This document shows positions 11,241-21,353 of a stretch of 64,000 nt of DNA, in pieces. The stretch's first letter is position 1; every line of letters begins with the position of its first letter. Made by a program: the position numbers and the translations under genes. Under the pieces are notes generated by a model. It had not been told where the DNA came from, searched no databases, and saw nothing but the letters and a program-made list of their open reading frames with translations. The DNA comes from Capra hircus (taxonomy: Eukaryota > Chordata > Mammalia > Artiodactyla > Bovidae), in the NCBI RefSeq assembly GCF_001704415.2, contig NC_030817.1:57211550-57275549 (forward strand), given 5' to 3'.

Positions 11241-14200
11241 TCCCTACTTATTAATCTGTTTGTTTATAGGTATGGATGAATGGATTCCTATTTACTCAAA
11301 GTTGCTAGGTATTGCTTTGATTCTCAAACCATCCCAGATTTCTAGCAGGCTCCTATGTCTTTTTAATATGTCCCTTTAAAAACACTTTCTTACTTTCTGG
11401 CTTAAGGTGTTCCAGACTTACCTTGTATCTTCCTAGCCCCAGCCTTGGAATCAGCCATTTTTTGCCAGGGAATCTTGATTCCTTTGAATGGAAAATGATC
11501 TTAAGAAATCAAGATCTGGGTGCTGAGTGCCCATTGCTACTAGAATGTCATTGCTTCTAGGCTTTTCTTGGCAGACAGAGCAAGGAAATAACTGTAGATA
11601 AAGATACATGGAAATATTGAAGGGATGCAGATAGATGATATAAATAATTAAAAATCATGAATTCATAGTAGCCCCGTAAATTTTATTCTCATCTCCCTTT
11701 TTCATATTTTTAACTCTCTAAGATAATTTTAAACTTTCTGCTTTGTTTTGTTCCATCCAGTGACCCTCTTGATGCAAGTCTGTTTTTGTTATTTCCTGGG
11801 GACAGACTCCCTTCTGTTGTCAAAGCTTCCTTCTCAGAGCTTTCCTCTGTCCCAAGGCTGATGGAGCCAGCTGTCTTCAGGGCCTGTGCATTTCTGTGCA
11901 GAACTTGCAAGTTAAGACCAATAGCAGTTTACCCATACTGAGCCAGAGGCCTGTATGCGGGGATAGGGCCACAAAGATGGACTTGTTCCACTTGGAGACT
12001 CAGGAGGAAGAAATTGGAGAATGGGATGCTTGAACTGTGTCTTCAAGGTGAAGAGGTTTTTGTTCCTTCTGCGGGACCATCTACCTTCCTGTGTCATGTC
12101 GTGAGAGGTGGGCCCATCTAGGGAATACCAGTGGCTCGATGTGGCCAGAGTCAAGTCAGTGGACGGCCCGTGGAGTGATGAGCTAAGAGCTGGATCACAC
12201 AGTGCCTATCACCTATGGTACACTTTGAACATGACCCTGCAAGTATGGGGAGCTCCTGGAAGGACTTAAGCAGGAAATAGCGTGGTCACATTTGTGATGT
12301 AGACATATCAGAAGATACAAGGCTGGAGGCACAGAGAGTCAGCCGGAGTGCTGAGGAGGGCAGTAGTAATGGAGTCCGGGCTCAGGGAGAGGAGTCAGTG
12401 GCAGCAGAGAGCCCCTGGGGGCTGCTCACTGATACGATGAAAGGCCTTAGGAAGAGAGAGGCAGCTGGCATGACCCATGAGCTTCTGGCTTGGGCTTCAG
12501 GGTGCCTGGTGAGAACGGTCATGACAGGCAGCATGGGAGGCCAAATAGGTTTGGAGCAAATGGGCGGGGAAGCAGTGGTGACAGCAAGTGCATGACCATG
12601 TCATTCACATAAGAGGCTCGGCTGCGTGAAAAGGGAGGACTGTGCCGAGAGGTAAGGGAGATACAAAGTCAAAGCTGGCTTTGTTTCATTTAAAGGCATG
12701 TCAGACCTAACAGGTTAACAGAATTCAGAGGACAGAAGGGGAGTAGCCATCAGCTATGTCTGGGAGCACATGCAAAGTGCACAGCGCAGGGAGCCTCGCT
12801 GCTGGGGCTGGGGAGGAAGGATTGACCTCCTGCTTGGCAGTCCAGATGCTCTCAGACACGGCTACGTTGACCTATTGTGAGTCAGGTGGTTTACAGAAGA
12901 GGTGTGGAAATGAGTCTTACCCCTCCTGCTTCCCTGTGGGCTGTTTCCCCCATGTGTCTCTGGGCTCCGCAGTCCTGAAGGTGAGGGCTTAGAGCTGAAG
13001 AGACCCCAGCATTCAGAATGGGTCTTCAGCAACAGAACAGATGCAAGGAGTAGAAATGATAGGAAGCGCTACATGTGGATGTTTGTAACGCTGAGCTCTT
13101 TCCGAGTGATTTTCATTCTGAATGCACCTGTAGCTGAGAAGCCTAAAGAAAATAAAGAATGTCTGTGCATCTCAAGTTTGAAAAATCATGAGAAGATAGT
13201 GGAAATCTAAAGATGGGGCCAGGAACTGGTTGAGAAAGGAGCGTGGTGATGGAAGGGGTGTCCTTTGCTGAGCATGTTTAGAGCCCACGTGGGATTGGAA
13301 ACCATGGATTCTGAGGAACAGCAGACCCTAAGGTGGTGGGATTTTCCCCACCAGTTCCCAGCAGCCTTTGGGAGGGGGAGGAGTAGAAAAGGAAGAGAGT
13401 GGTGATTCCCTCCTTTCCTGCATTTGACCCATGCCTGAACAGGACACTCTGCCTTAATGAGTCACTGGCTGAAAGTCTCAGCTCCACGTTGGGGAAGAGC
13501 TGGGTCAGAGCTCAGAGTTAGAAATGCACTAGAACGACTTATCCTTGTCTTCCAGCCCCGGGGTTGGTGTGCCATCATCTGCCAATGTCTTGTGATACCA
13601 GTTGTGTGGCTTAATGTTGGCAATCTCCGCCAAACAAAAATTCTGTAATATTTAATTTGGGCCTTAGGGTTATCCATAGGAGCGCAATGGCTACCAAGAA
13701 CAGGACGTGATGAGGCAGGTCACTGAAGCACAAAAAGCAATTTAAGGCATAAAAAAAAATTAAGACAATAAACTCTCCAAAGTGGAACATCTCTTTAACC
13801 TTGTGACCCCTGAAAATATCTGGGCTTTAAATAGGTGCTATGTAGGTAACTGTTGAATGATCTCCAACAGTGGGCTCTGCCACTTGGCCTTCACAGCCTG
13901 CTTTGAGAGGACTCCAGCTCGCCTTTCTCTGTTTATCTCCTAGCCCTTCACAGCAGTGTGCGTACCTCACAGAAACAGACTCCACACACTCTCCTTCCTT
14001 CGCCACTGTTGTGTAGCGTAAGAAGCCTTTATTATCGGTGGCCTTTGCACCTGAAGCACCCTATCTCAAGCCCTCGTCCCTCCCTTCAATCTTAAACTTA
14101 CACCTGTCTGAAACCGCCAGCCTTCCATATTGTGGAAGAAAGTGTGAGTAAATAGAGATGAGGGCACTGGTTGGTGTGTCAGGACACTCACTGGGGATTC

Positions 14201-14249
14201 CCATAGACACTTCTAGAAACCCAAGTCCAGAAAGATGGTTATGCAAAGA
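11241..14249. other. Intergenic DNA, mostly unrecognised
   Basis: About 3 kb without an exon-like segment. Around 12230-12320 the wording (GGAGCTCCTGGAAGGACTTA, AGCAGGAAATAGCGTGGTC) resembles a frequent old mammalian interspersed repeat that I cannot name. Nothing else is seen. Confidence 0.4.
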
Positions 14250-14615
14250 AGACCATCATAGCACTGTTTACAGCTGTAAAATTTGAAATCAATCTAAATG
14301 TACAGCAGGAAGGGATTAAATGAATTATGGTACATAATGCAATTAGATATTATACAGTCATTGAAGATGATATACAGCTATATTCATTGGTAAGAACTAA
14401 TTTTTGAGTAAGAATAGGTTACAGAATTACATGTATGATATGGTCTGCATTTATATAAAACTATATATATATATATATGAGAAGGATGTTAATTGAATTG
14501 TTAACTGTGGTTGCCTCCAGGGATGGAATTTTGCATTATTTAAAATTTTTATACTATCTGATATTGCTTGGAATTTGTATATTATTTTTATAATCATAAA
14601 CATTAAATAAAGCTA
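14250..14615 (+). repeat. Old L1 3' UTR-like remnant with (TA)n
   Basis: The order GCACTGTTTACAGCTGTAAA, AATCTAAATGTACAGCAGG, AAATGAATTATGGTACATAA, then TGGTTGCCTCCAGGGATGG matches a common L1M 3' UTR. A (TA)n run lies at 14463-14478. Confidence 0.6.
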
Positions 14616-14936
14616 TTTTCATTGTGGGAAAACAACCCACTGCATCCTTTGAGGCCTACATTCTCTGGGGAAGTTTCTTTGACCCACCCTCCACCCTACC
14701 CTATTCCCGACCAGAGTGGGAACCCCGGCTCCTTTATAGCTCTTGACTTAGCACTTCGGTGTCTCCTTAAAATTCTGGCCTTTCTCACCCTTGATTGTAA
14801 TGTTATCTCACCAGCCTTCATGGCTCTGAACTCCTTAAGATCATGGTTACTCTAGATGGATACTCATCTAGGTCCCTCCTCCACTTCGAGATTCAGAAAT
14901 AGGCCTGATTTGGGGTTTGGTGGGCTGTGCTGCTGT

Positions 14937-15140
14937 GGGCTTCCCTAGTGACTCAAACAGTAAAGCGTCTGCCTGCAATGTAAGAAACCTTGGTTCAGTC
15001 CCTTGGTTGAGAAGATCCCTGGAGAAGGGAATGGTAACCCACTCCAGTATTTGTGCCTGGAGAGTTCCATGGACAGAGGAACCTGGTGGGCTATAGTCCA
15101 TGGGGTTACAAAGAGCTGGACATGACTGACTGAGCGATTA
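14937..15140 (+). repeat. Bov-tA SINE
   Basis: It starts GGGCTTCCCTAGTGACTCA (tRNA-derived head) and continues with AACCCACTCCAGTATT, TCCATGGACAGAGGA and GACTGACTGAGCG (BovB-derived tail). This is the ruminant Bov-tA order. Confidence 0.88.
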
Positions 15141-15719
15141 ACAGGCTTTGCAGTGATTGGCAGAATCGGTGTTCAGTGCCCCAGGTGAGGCCTGCAGGTG
15201 GGAGGTGATAGCCACCTGCCTCATTGCTTGCCCCTGATAAGCCTCCTCCCTCCCCTTTGCCTTTGTGTGTTGTGGAAATGCCCCTCTGGCTCTGCTGACC
15301 AGACCTCTGGGGCAGAAATCCTCCCCACCCCCAACATCAAGGCTGCTCAGAGGAGGCCAGCTGCTCAGCCTCTGTGGGATTCATTCTGGGTCCAGAAAAA
15401 ACCCCAAAGGAAAAAACCCGTCCCATCTGAGATAGGACCTTTCTCTAAAGGGATGTGACAATTGTTTCCAGATGACTGCCCCCTTCTAGCTCAAGTGCTC
15501 TCAGCTTCCTCTTCTCTTATGAGTGACAGTGGAAACGGCCACAGGGGCCCAGGAGTGGGTCTCTCCTTGGGAACATCAGCAGTCTCACCAGAAAAAAGTG
15601 ATGAGGCACCTGGCAGCCAGGAAACGTGCAGGGCAGCGTCCAGACTGTCCCGTAGTCCCATCCCGCCCCAGGACCCCGTAACAGGAGCCGCCATGTGGTA
15701 AACACCTTCCTGCGCCAGT

Positions 15720-15895
15720 GGGTGCAGGGCTGTGAAACTCACCCGGCACCGTGACCCTGCCAGGTGGGCGTCATTATCTACATGAAAAGACTGACGCTTA
15801 GAGACCTTAAGCAGCTTGCCCAGGGTCACACCGAAGAGCTAAGGCTTGAACATGAGTCTACTTGACTCAGCCTGTCTGCACTCCGATATCCCACA
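15720..15895 (-). repeat. MIR SINE fragment
   Basis: On the plus strand it reads GCAGCTTGCCCAGGGTCACA and GGCTTGAACATGAGTC, the reverse complement of MIR, heavily diverged. Confidence 0.55.
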
Positions 15896-17329
15896 TCTGA
15901 AGACGGACAAGGAGGATCTAAACGCTAACTCACTAAGCTGTTTCCTTAAAGGTCGAACAAACTCACACAGCAGGGTTATCGAGAAGTTGCCCACCTGACA
16001 TTGTAGGCATTTGCACTTCTCTGACCCTGTGAGGTGCTTTCCCCAGATGTGCTCAGTGTGTGGCAAGAGCAGAAGCTGGAAGACGGAGAAGCAGCTTGGG
16101 TGAGTAGCTGGGGACCGTTAATGGCAGAGGCTAAAAACTCTACTTGCCGAGAAACCCCAGACAATATCCAAGGCTCGAGTGGGTCGAGGGCGGGGCAGCC
16201 CCTCCCTTCCAGTCAGGAAGGCCTGCTGCTGTGGGGACCCCCGCAGCTTTACCTGTTGTCCTTAGTTCTTGGTCTTACAGCCTTCCTCGTGATAAACTCC
16301 TGTGACTTGAGGGTACCTGAGTACCTTGAACCCCCGTGCCAGCACACCAGAGGGGCGATCGGTTGTTCCCCTGACATGCCACTGTAAGGGAAGTTAGGAG
16401 TGAGTTGTTGTACGGCCAGAGTCTCCCCGGGAAGCTCCTGCTCCGGCGCCAGGTGGCCGGGGTGCTCTCCGCAGCTCCCCTGCCCTGGCCTGGTATGCTG
16501 TCTGAAGCAGCTGTGCTTCTGCCCTGCAGCAAGAGGCAGGTGGCTCCTAGGAGCGACACTGCTGGCTGCAGCCTACCAGTCCCCTGAGAAACATCACCAG
16601 CCTAACCTGGGGCCAAACTTTGCTCTCAGGGCTCGGGCAGGATGTGCTTGTCAGAGGTGCCTTCCTAACACAGCCCTGTCCACAGCCCACTTCTCCCTTC
16701 CTCGCACCTGTTTCCTCATCTATAACATGAATTTAGACTAGCTAATCATTTAAAATGTTTTAGCAGCAGAACTATTTTTAGGTATCTACACCAAAGTCCA
16801 ATATTTACAACATAAATTTCTAAATTATATTATTTCAGATGTATAAGATGTATTTATTAAGCAGTTAAGTGCTCTGAAACTTAGAATGGACAGTTGCTTA
16901 TTTACACCAACCTCTGCTTCCAATTCTTTATCTTAATTTTTTTTGTTTTCTGGTTGTACAATATTAGAATATCAGGAAAAGCCTGATTACAGAGTTAGTA
17001 GTTGGAGTAACTAATAGGATTTTTGGTGTGTGTGTTTTTAAGCTAACCTTGCAACCTCAGGATACTGAAAGGAATAGAAGAGTTTGTTTTTGTTGTTTCA
17101 AAAATGAATCATTAACAATATATGTGATGAACTATGTGTAATCTCCAAACCCCCCTAGTTTTGGCCTACAAAAACAGCGAATTCATCTAATTCAGTCAAA
17201 TAAGAATAGCCAACATTTGCTTACTAACACTATACCAGCATGGTATCATTCAGTCTACACACAACTCGCCTGGTGCAGATAAGGACCCAGAAACAAGGGT
17301 GTTGTCCAAGGTTGCCCAGGTGACGAGAG
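15896..17329. other. Intergenic DNA, unrecognised
   Basis: No exon, RNA gene or clear repeat is seen apart from a weak MIR-like patch near 17240-17320 (CTGGTGCAGATAAGGACCCA). Confidence 0.4.
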
Positions 17330-17770
17330 CTCCCACGCCCCCCCCCACCCAGCAGCAGTCCTGGCCCAGCCTCGCCCCAGGGTTGCTGGGACCCCAGGTC
17401 AGTCTGCGTCCGCCCGCCCGCGGGGAGGAGAAGAATCCAGCCTCTGTGCCCAGCGGCGCCCGCCGGCCCAGGAGCTGTTTGTTTTCTTAACGGGGTTAAC
17501 CAAACCTCCGGAGCAGCAGAAGTCGAGCCCGAGTCCGTGAAAGGAGCTTTGTGTGCGGGCGGCGGAGGACGAGGGAGGGCCGGGCCGGGCCGGGAGGGTT
17601 GTGGAGGGGCGGGGGACGGGAGCCGGCATCCAGCCCACCTGCACGCCCGGGACCAGGCGGCCCCAGGACCGGGTCGGGTCGGCAGAACACCTCCGCCCCC
17701 AGCCTTTGCCCTCTTGCTCGGTCCTTGATCTTCATCTCCAGGCTCTACGTCTGGCCAGCGGGGTGAAAGT
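17330..17770. promoter_or_regulatory. Orphan CpG-rich block, possible promoter or enhancer
   Basis: About 440 bp of high G+C with dense CpG (for example CCGCCCGCCCGCGG near 17411, GGCGCCCGCCGGCCC near 17455, and a GGGCC repeat near 17577-17598) stands out from AT-rich flanks. It lies about 8.3 kb after SNX1 and 3.5 kb before the SNX22 start codon, and no recognised first exon overlaps it. GC-rich open frames on both strands cross it, but their low-complexity Pro/Gly/Arg content shows no protein family. It could be an alternative SNX22 promoter, a lncRNA promoter or an enhancer. Confidence 0.5.
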
Positions 17771-17834
17771 GGCCCCCCTCCCTGGCGGGGCTGGTGTGAG
17801 CTGTAACAGGCAGGCGTTTCCAACATGGCCCCCA

Positions 17835-17970
17835 ACAGGGAGCATCAGATTCACCAGCGACCTTGTGGAAAACTCAAGGGATCAGACTGCCTGCCAGGCC
17901 TACACAATCAGAAAACCCCAGTCAGGGCCCTATAACTTGAGTCTGGAACTTAGCTCAGTGTTCATATAGG
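17835..17970. repeat. Possible MER5/hAT-like DNA transposon remnant
   Basis: GGGAGCATCAGATTCACCAG followed by CTTGTGGAAAACTC resembles the MER5-type GCATCAGAATCACC pattern. Weak assignment. Confidence 0.35.
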
Positions 17971-18195
17971 GAGCCGGCCAGCGCTTAAAGAATACAGGAA
18001 ACAAACTTTTCCTTTGACAGTAGTAACTGCTCTGGAGTGTACATCATGTCAGGTGTTCCTCTTTACAGGAAAATAGTCTCTGGACGTTGTTTTATCTCCC
18101 CAAAGACATAAGTATCTCCAGATCCAGGATCTTGTTTTTCTTCTTTTGAATCTTTATACTCATGTATGAATGAAATGCATGGAGTAAGGAGCTGC

Positions 18196-18411
18196 GGCTT
18201 CCCAGGTGGCACCAGTGGTAAAGAACCCGCCTGTCACTGCAGGAGACACAAGAGATGCTGGTTTGATCCCTGGGTGGGGAAGATCCTTGGAGGACGGCAT
18301 GGCAACCCACTCCAGTATTTTCGCCTAGAGAATCCCATGGACAGAGACTGGCGGGCTACAGTCCATAGGGTCACACAGAGTCAGACTCAACTAAAGCGAC
18401 TTAGCATGCAA
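18196..18411 (+). repeat. Bov-tA SINE with perfect target-site duplication
   Basis: A full Bov-tA unit starting GGCTTCCCAGGTGGCACCAG, with AACCCGCCTGTCACTGCAGG and the BovB-like tail AGTCAGACTCAACTAAAGCG. A perfect 10-bp direct repeat AAGGAGCTGC (18186-18195 and 18412-18421) marks the insertion. Confidence 0.92.
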
Positions 18412-18916
18412 AAGGAGCTGCAGACTTCCTACAAGATATTTCACATCAGGTGCATCAAATCTCCTATAACTGGGAATGAAAATCCATTGATTTGAGACTT
18501 CTCAGGAACACCTGAAAATTGAACAGATGAATAAGGTAGATGACCGTCTGCAGAGAGAGGGTAAGAGACAGAGCTAGGTGTCTGCCTCCGCAGGTGGGAA
18601 GAGGATTCCTGGTGTCCCTCCGCAGGCCCTCCTGTAACCCTTCAGCAACACTGCTCCCTTCCTGCCTCTTTCCCAGGCCTTCCCTCCTGTTCCCAGGCTT
18701 TACCCAACAACCTACTCCCCACCACAACCGCTCCCCCACCCCACCCCACCATTCATTCATATAGTCTTTCAAGCAACAAATATCTCTTCTGGGTGTCCAC
18801 TACCGGCTTGGGCCATAGTGGTAAAATGGCAAGAGACCATGTCCCTGAGCCGACGGTACTGAGTCTGGATGCCGAGTTGGGGACACCAGGGAGAAACACA
18901 ATTTACAAAAAACAGT

Positions 18917-19250
18917 AGGGCTTCGCTGGCAGCTCAGCTGATGTAGAATCCACCAGCAAAGCAGGAAACCCCAGTTTGATTCCTGGGTCGGGAAGATCTG
19001 AAGAAAGTACAGGCTGCCCACTCCAGTATTCTTGGGCTTTCCTGGTGGATCAGATGGTAAAGAATCTGCCTGCAATGTGGGAGACCTGGGTTTAATCCCT
19101 CGGTTGCGAAGATCCCCTGGAGGAGGGCATGGCAACACACTCCAGTATTCTTCATGAGAATCCCCATGGACAGAGGAGCCTGGTGGGTTCTCTACAGTCC
19201 ATGGGGTTGCAAAGAGCTGGACATGGCTGAGTGAGTAAGCAGAGCACAGC
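18917..19250 (+). repeat. Compound (tandem) Bov-tA SINE
   Basis: Two tRNA-like heads lie in series: the first near 18919 runs to CCACTCCAGTATTCTTGGG, then a second head (GGGCTTTCCTGGTGGATCAG, near 19034) starts a complete unit ending GAGCTGGACATGGCTGAGTG. The first unit lacks its BovB-like tail. Confidence 0.85.
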
Positions 19251-19285
19251 AGTAATACTGGATTAAGTGCAGAGACAGGGTGCTA

Positions 19286-19340
19286 TATGGGGTCGCAAAG
19301 AGTCAGACACGGCTGAGCGACTGAACTGACTGAACTGAAG
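19286..19340 (+). repeat. Short Bov-A/BovB 3'-tail fragment
   Basis: GGGGTCGCAAAGAGTCAGAC followed by ACGGCTGAGCGACTGAACTG is the tail shared by Bov-A SINEs and BovB; the head is missing. Confidence 0.75.
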
Positions 19341-19349
19341 GAAGGAAGG

Positions 19350-21080
19350 CATCTTTGAAGAGGTGAGTTTTAGGCTAACGACTGGAAGCTCTAGGCGAAG
19401 CCCACCAGGTGAAGAGTCAGGAAAGGGTGTTACACGGAGATGAAACAGTGAGTATTAATGACCTGAGGCAGAAGGAGCTTGTTAGGTTTGACAACTGGAA
19501 GAAGGTCATTGAGGCTGGAGCCCCATGCCAGAGGGGAGGAGAGAAAATGAGATACGGAGGCTGGGCCAGGTCATTTAAAGCTGTGGAGAGCGGGGTTGGG
19601 GGAAAAAGGAGGTTTTGTTTTAAGCACAATGCAAAGCCTTTGGACAGTGTTAGGCAGAAACCTTGATAGTCGGTGCTGCTAGGTAGAGTGGACTTTGCAT
19701 GAAGGAGAGCAGCGAGAAAGAAAGGCGAGGTCCATTAGAAGATGTAGATGTGGCAGCAACCTGGGTGGTAGGAATAGAGGGCAGACCTTCCTTGGGATGG
19801 GTGACCAAGATGTTTAGAGGTCTGAGCATCCCTGGAGAGGACTAGAAGTGCAGGGTCCCTGACTGGAAGGGCCCTGGAGAGCAAGGGAGGAAATGAAATC
19901 CCAGCACTTCTCCTCATGTTGGGTCATTTCCCTTCCAGGAAGTTTCAGCTTCCTGATTCTGGCACCCTTGTGAGACGGAATTTGGGAGGAAATGGTGTAG
20001 GACATGGTATTGATGAGACCTGCTTGTCCCCATATAGGGTCCTCCTCTCAGCCTCTCTGGGGGCAGAGCTGGGAATGGGAGTAGGGGGTTTCTGCTCCAG
20101 CACTGCAGCACCTCTGCACTAAGGCGGGAGGAAGTGACTCCATGGTCCCCCCACCTCAACTGCAAAGACAGGTACTCTGCCTGCTGCACCTTCCCACCAT
20201 GAAGCCTTCTGCTAAGTATGAGTTCTCGGAGGCAGGGGACTCTCCCTTCCTCCACTGCCCCCAAGACTCTCTGGGGAGAAGTCAGTGGAATGAAGGCTTG
20301 TGCTGAATGGGACAGCTCCCTTATGGGGGCGGGGAGGAGTGCTGAGAGCTGGGAGCAGAAGCCCCTACTAGCACCGGTGAGAGAGTTCTGGATTAAATCC
20401 TGCCACAGACCCAAAAAGATTCTGCCAGGAGAATGGGCAAGAGCAGTGTAGTGCCACCTTCCACAGCCCTCTTCCCCATCCATTGTCCTGTATACCAACA
20501 CCACCCACCTATATCTCCAGGATGAGCTCACAAACTGCCATTTTCTCGAAATCTACTCTGCTGAAGGCTTAGCAGGGATCGTCACTCAACATTCCTACAC
20601 TCTCCTGAGGGAGGCATATTATCCCAGTTTTGCAAATGGGCACAGAGATACACAGTTGGGGAAACCCATGCTGTCTGACTTCTAAAGCAGAGCCTTTGTC
20701 CCTGCACTGCCTCTCCCCAATCTGATGCAGGTGGGGCTGAAAGATGATTGAAACGGAGGAATGGATTTGGAAACCTAATGAATAGTGGGGCCTGTGAATG
20801 CTGGGGGAGAGGGGAAATCAAAGCCAGCGTGCATCGAGGTGGAAGGAAGGAGATGGAAGTGCAACCTGGTCCCGGGGAAGAGTGTGAGGAATGCAAGGGA
20901 GGCCCGTGGTTGGTTTGGGCCCAGCCTCCCTGCTTGCCCAGCATCCACAGGTGCTTACAATCCTTAGTAGGCGTTCAAACAAGAGCAGGTGAAACTGAGC
21001 TAGCCCGCAATCCTGGCAATCACTGGGCACTCGATGAATGCGGACACGTTGACAAACAGATGCCTCTCTGCTGAAAGGTC
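19350..21080. other. Intergenic DNA before SNX22
   Basis: A reverse MIR-like patch lies near 20590-20720 (GAGGCATATTATCCCAGTTT). The region 19390-19660 resembles an old unnamed interspersed repeat. No exon is recognised. Confidence 0.4.
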
Positions 21081-21278
21081 CCCACGCACTGCCGCCCCGC
21101 TAGGCTCAAAGGGCCGCGCCCGCTTCCCGCCGCCGGGGGTCCAGCCTAATCGGCCCCTTGCAGGACCCGGCGGAGCGCGGGAACGCCCGGGGCGGGGCCT
21201 GCAGGCTCGAGGAGGCGGGGCCGGCCCGCAGGGGTCTAGGGTCCGCTTTCCGAGAGTTCTGCTGCGAGCGGCGCGCTG

Positions 21279-21353
21279 ATGCTGGAAGTTCACATCCCGT
21301 CGGTGGGGCCCGAGGCCGAGGGCACCCGGCAGAGCCCCGAGAAAGGCCACATG
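21279..21353 (+). CDS. SNX22: SNX22 exon 1 (coding part)
   Basis: Twenty-five codons from the ATG, ending SPEKGHM, donor gtgagc. Reading on without splicing stays open to 22118, but that is intron read-through. Confidence 0.95.

Noticed and set aside
17230..17835. 201-codon minus-strand frame over the orphan CpG island
   Set aside because: Low-complexity Pro/Gly/Ala/Arg content expected from CpG-rich DNA; overlaps frames on the other strand.
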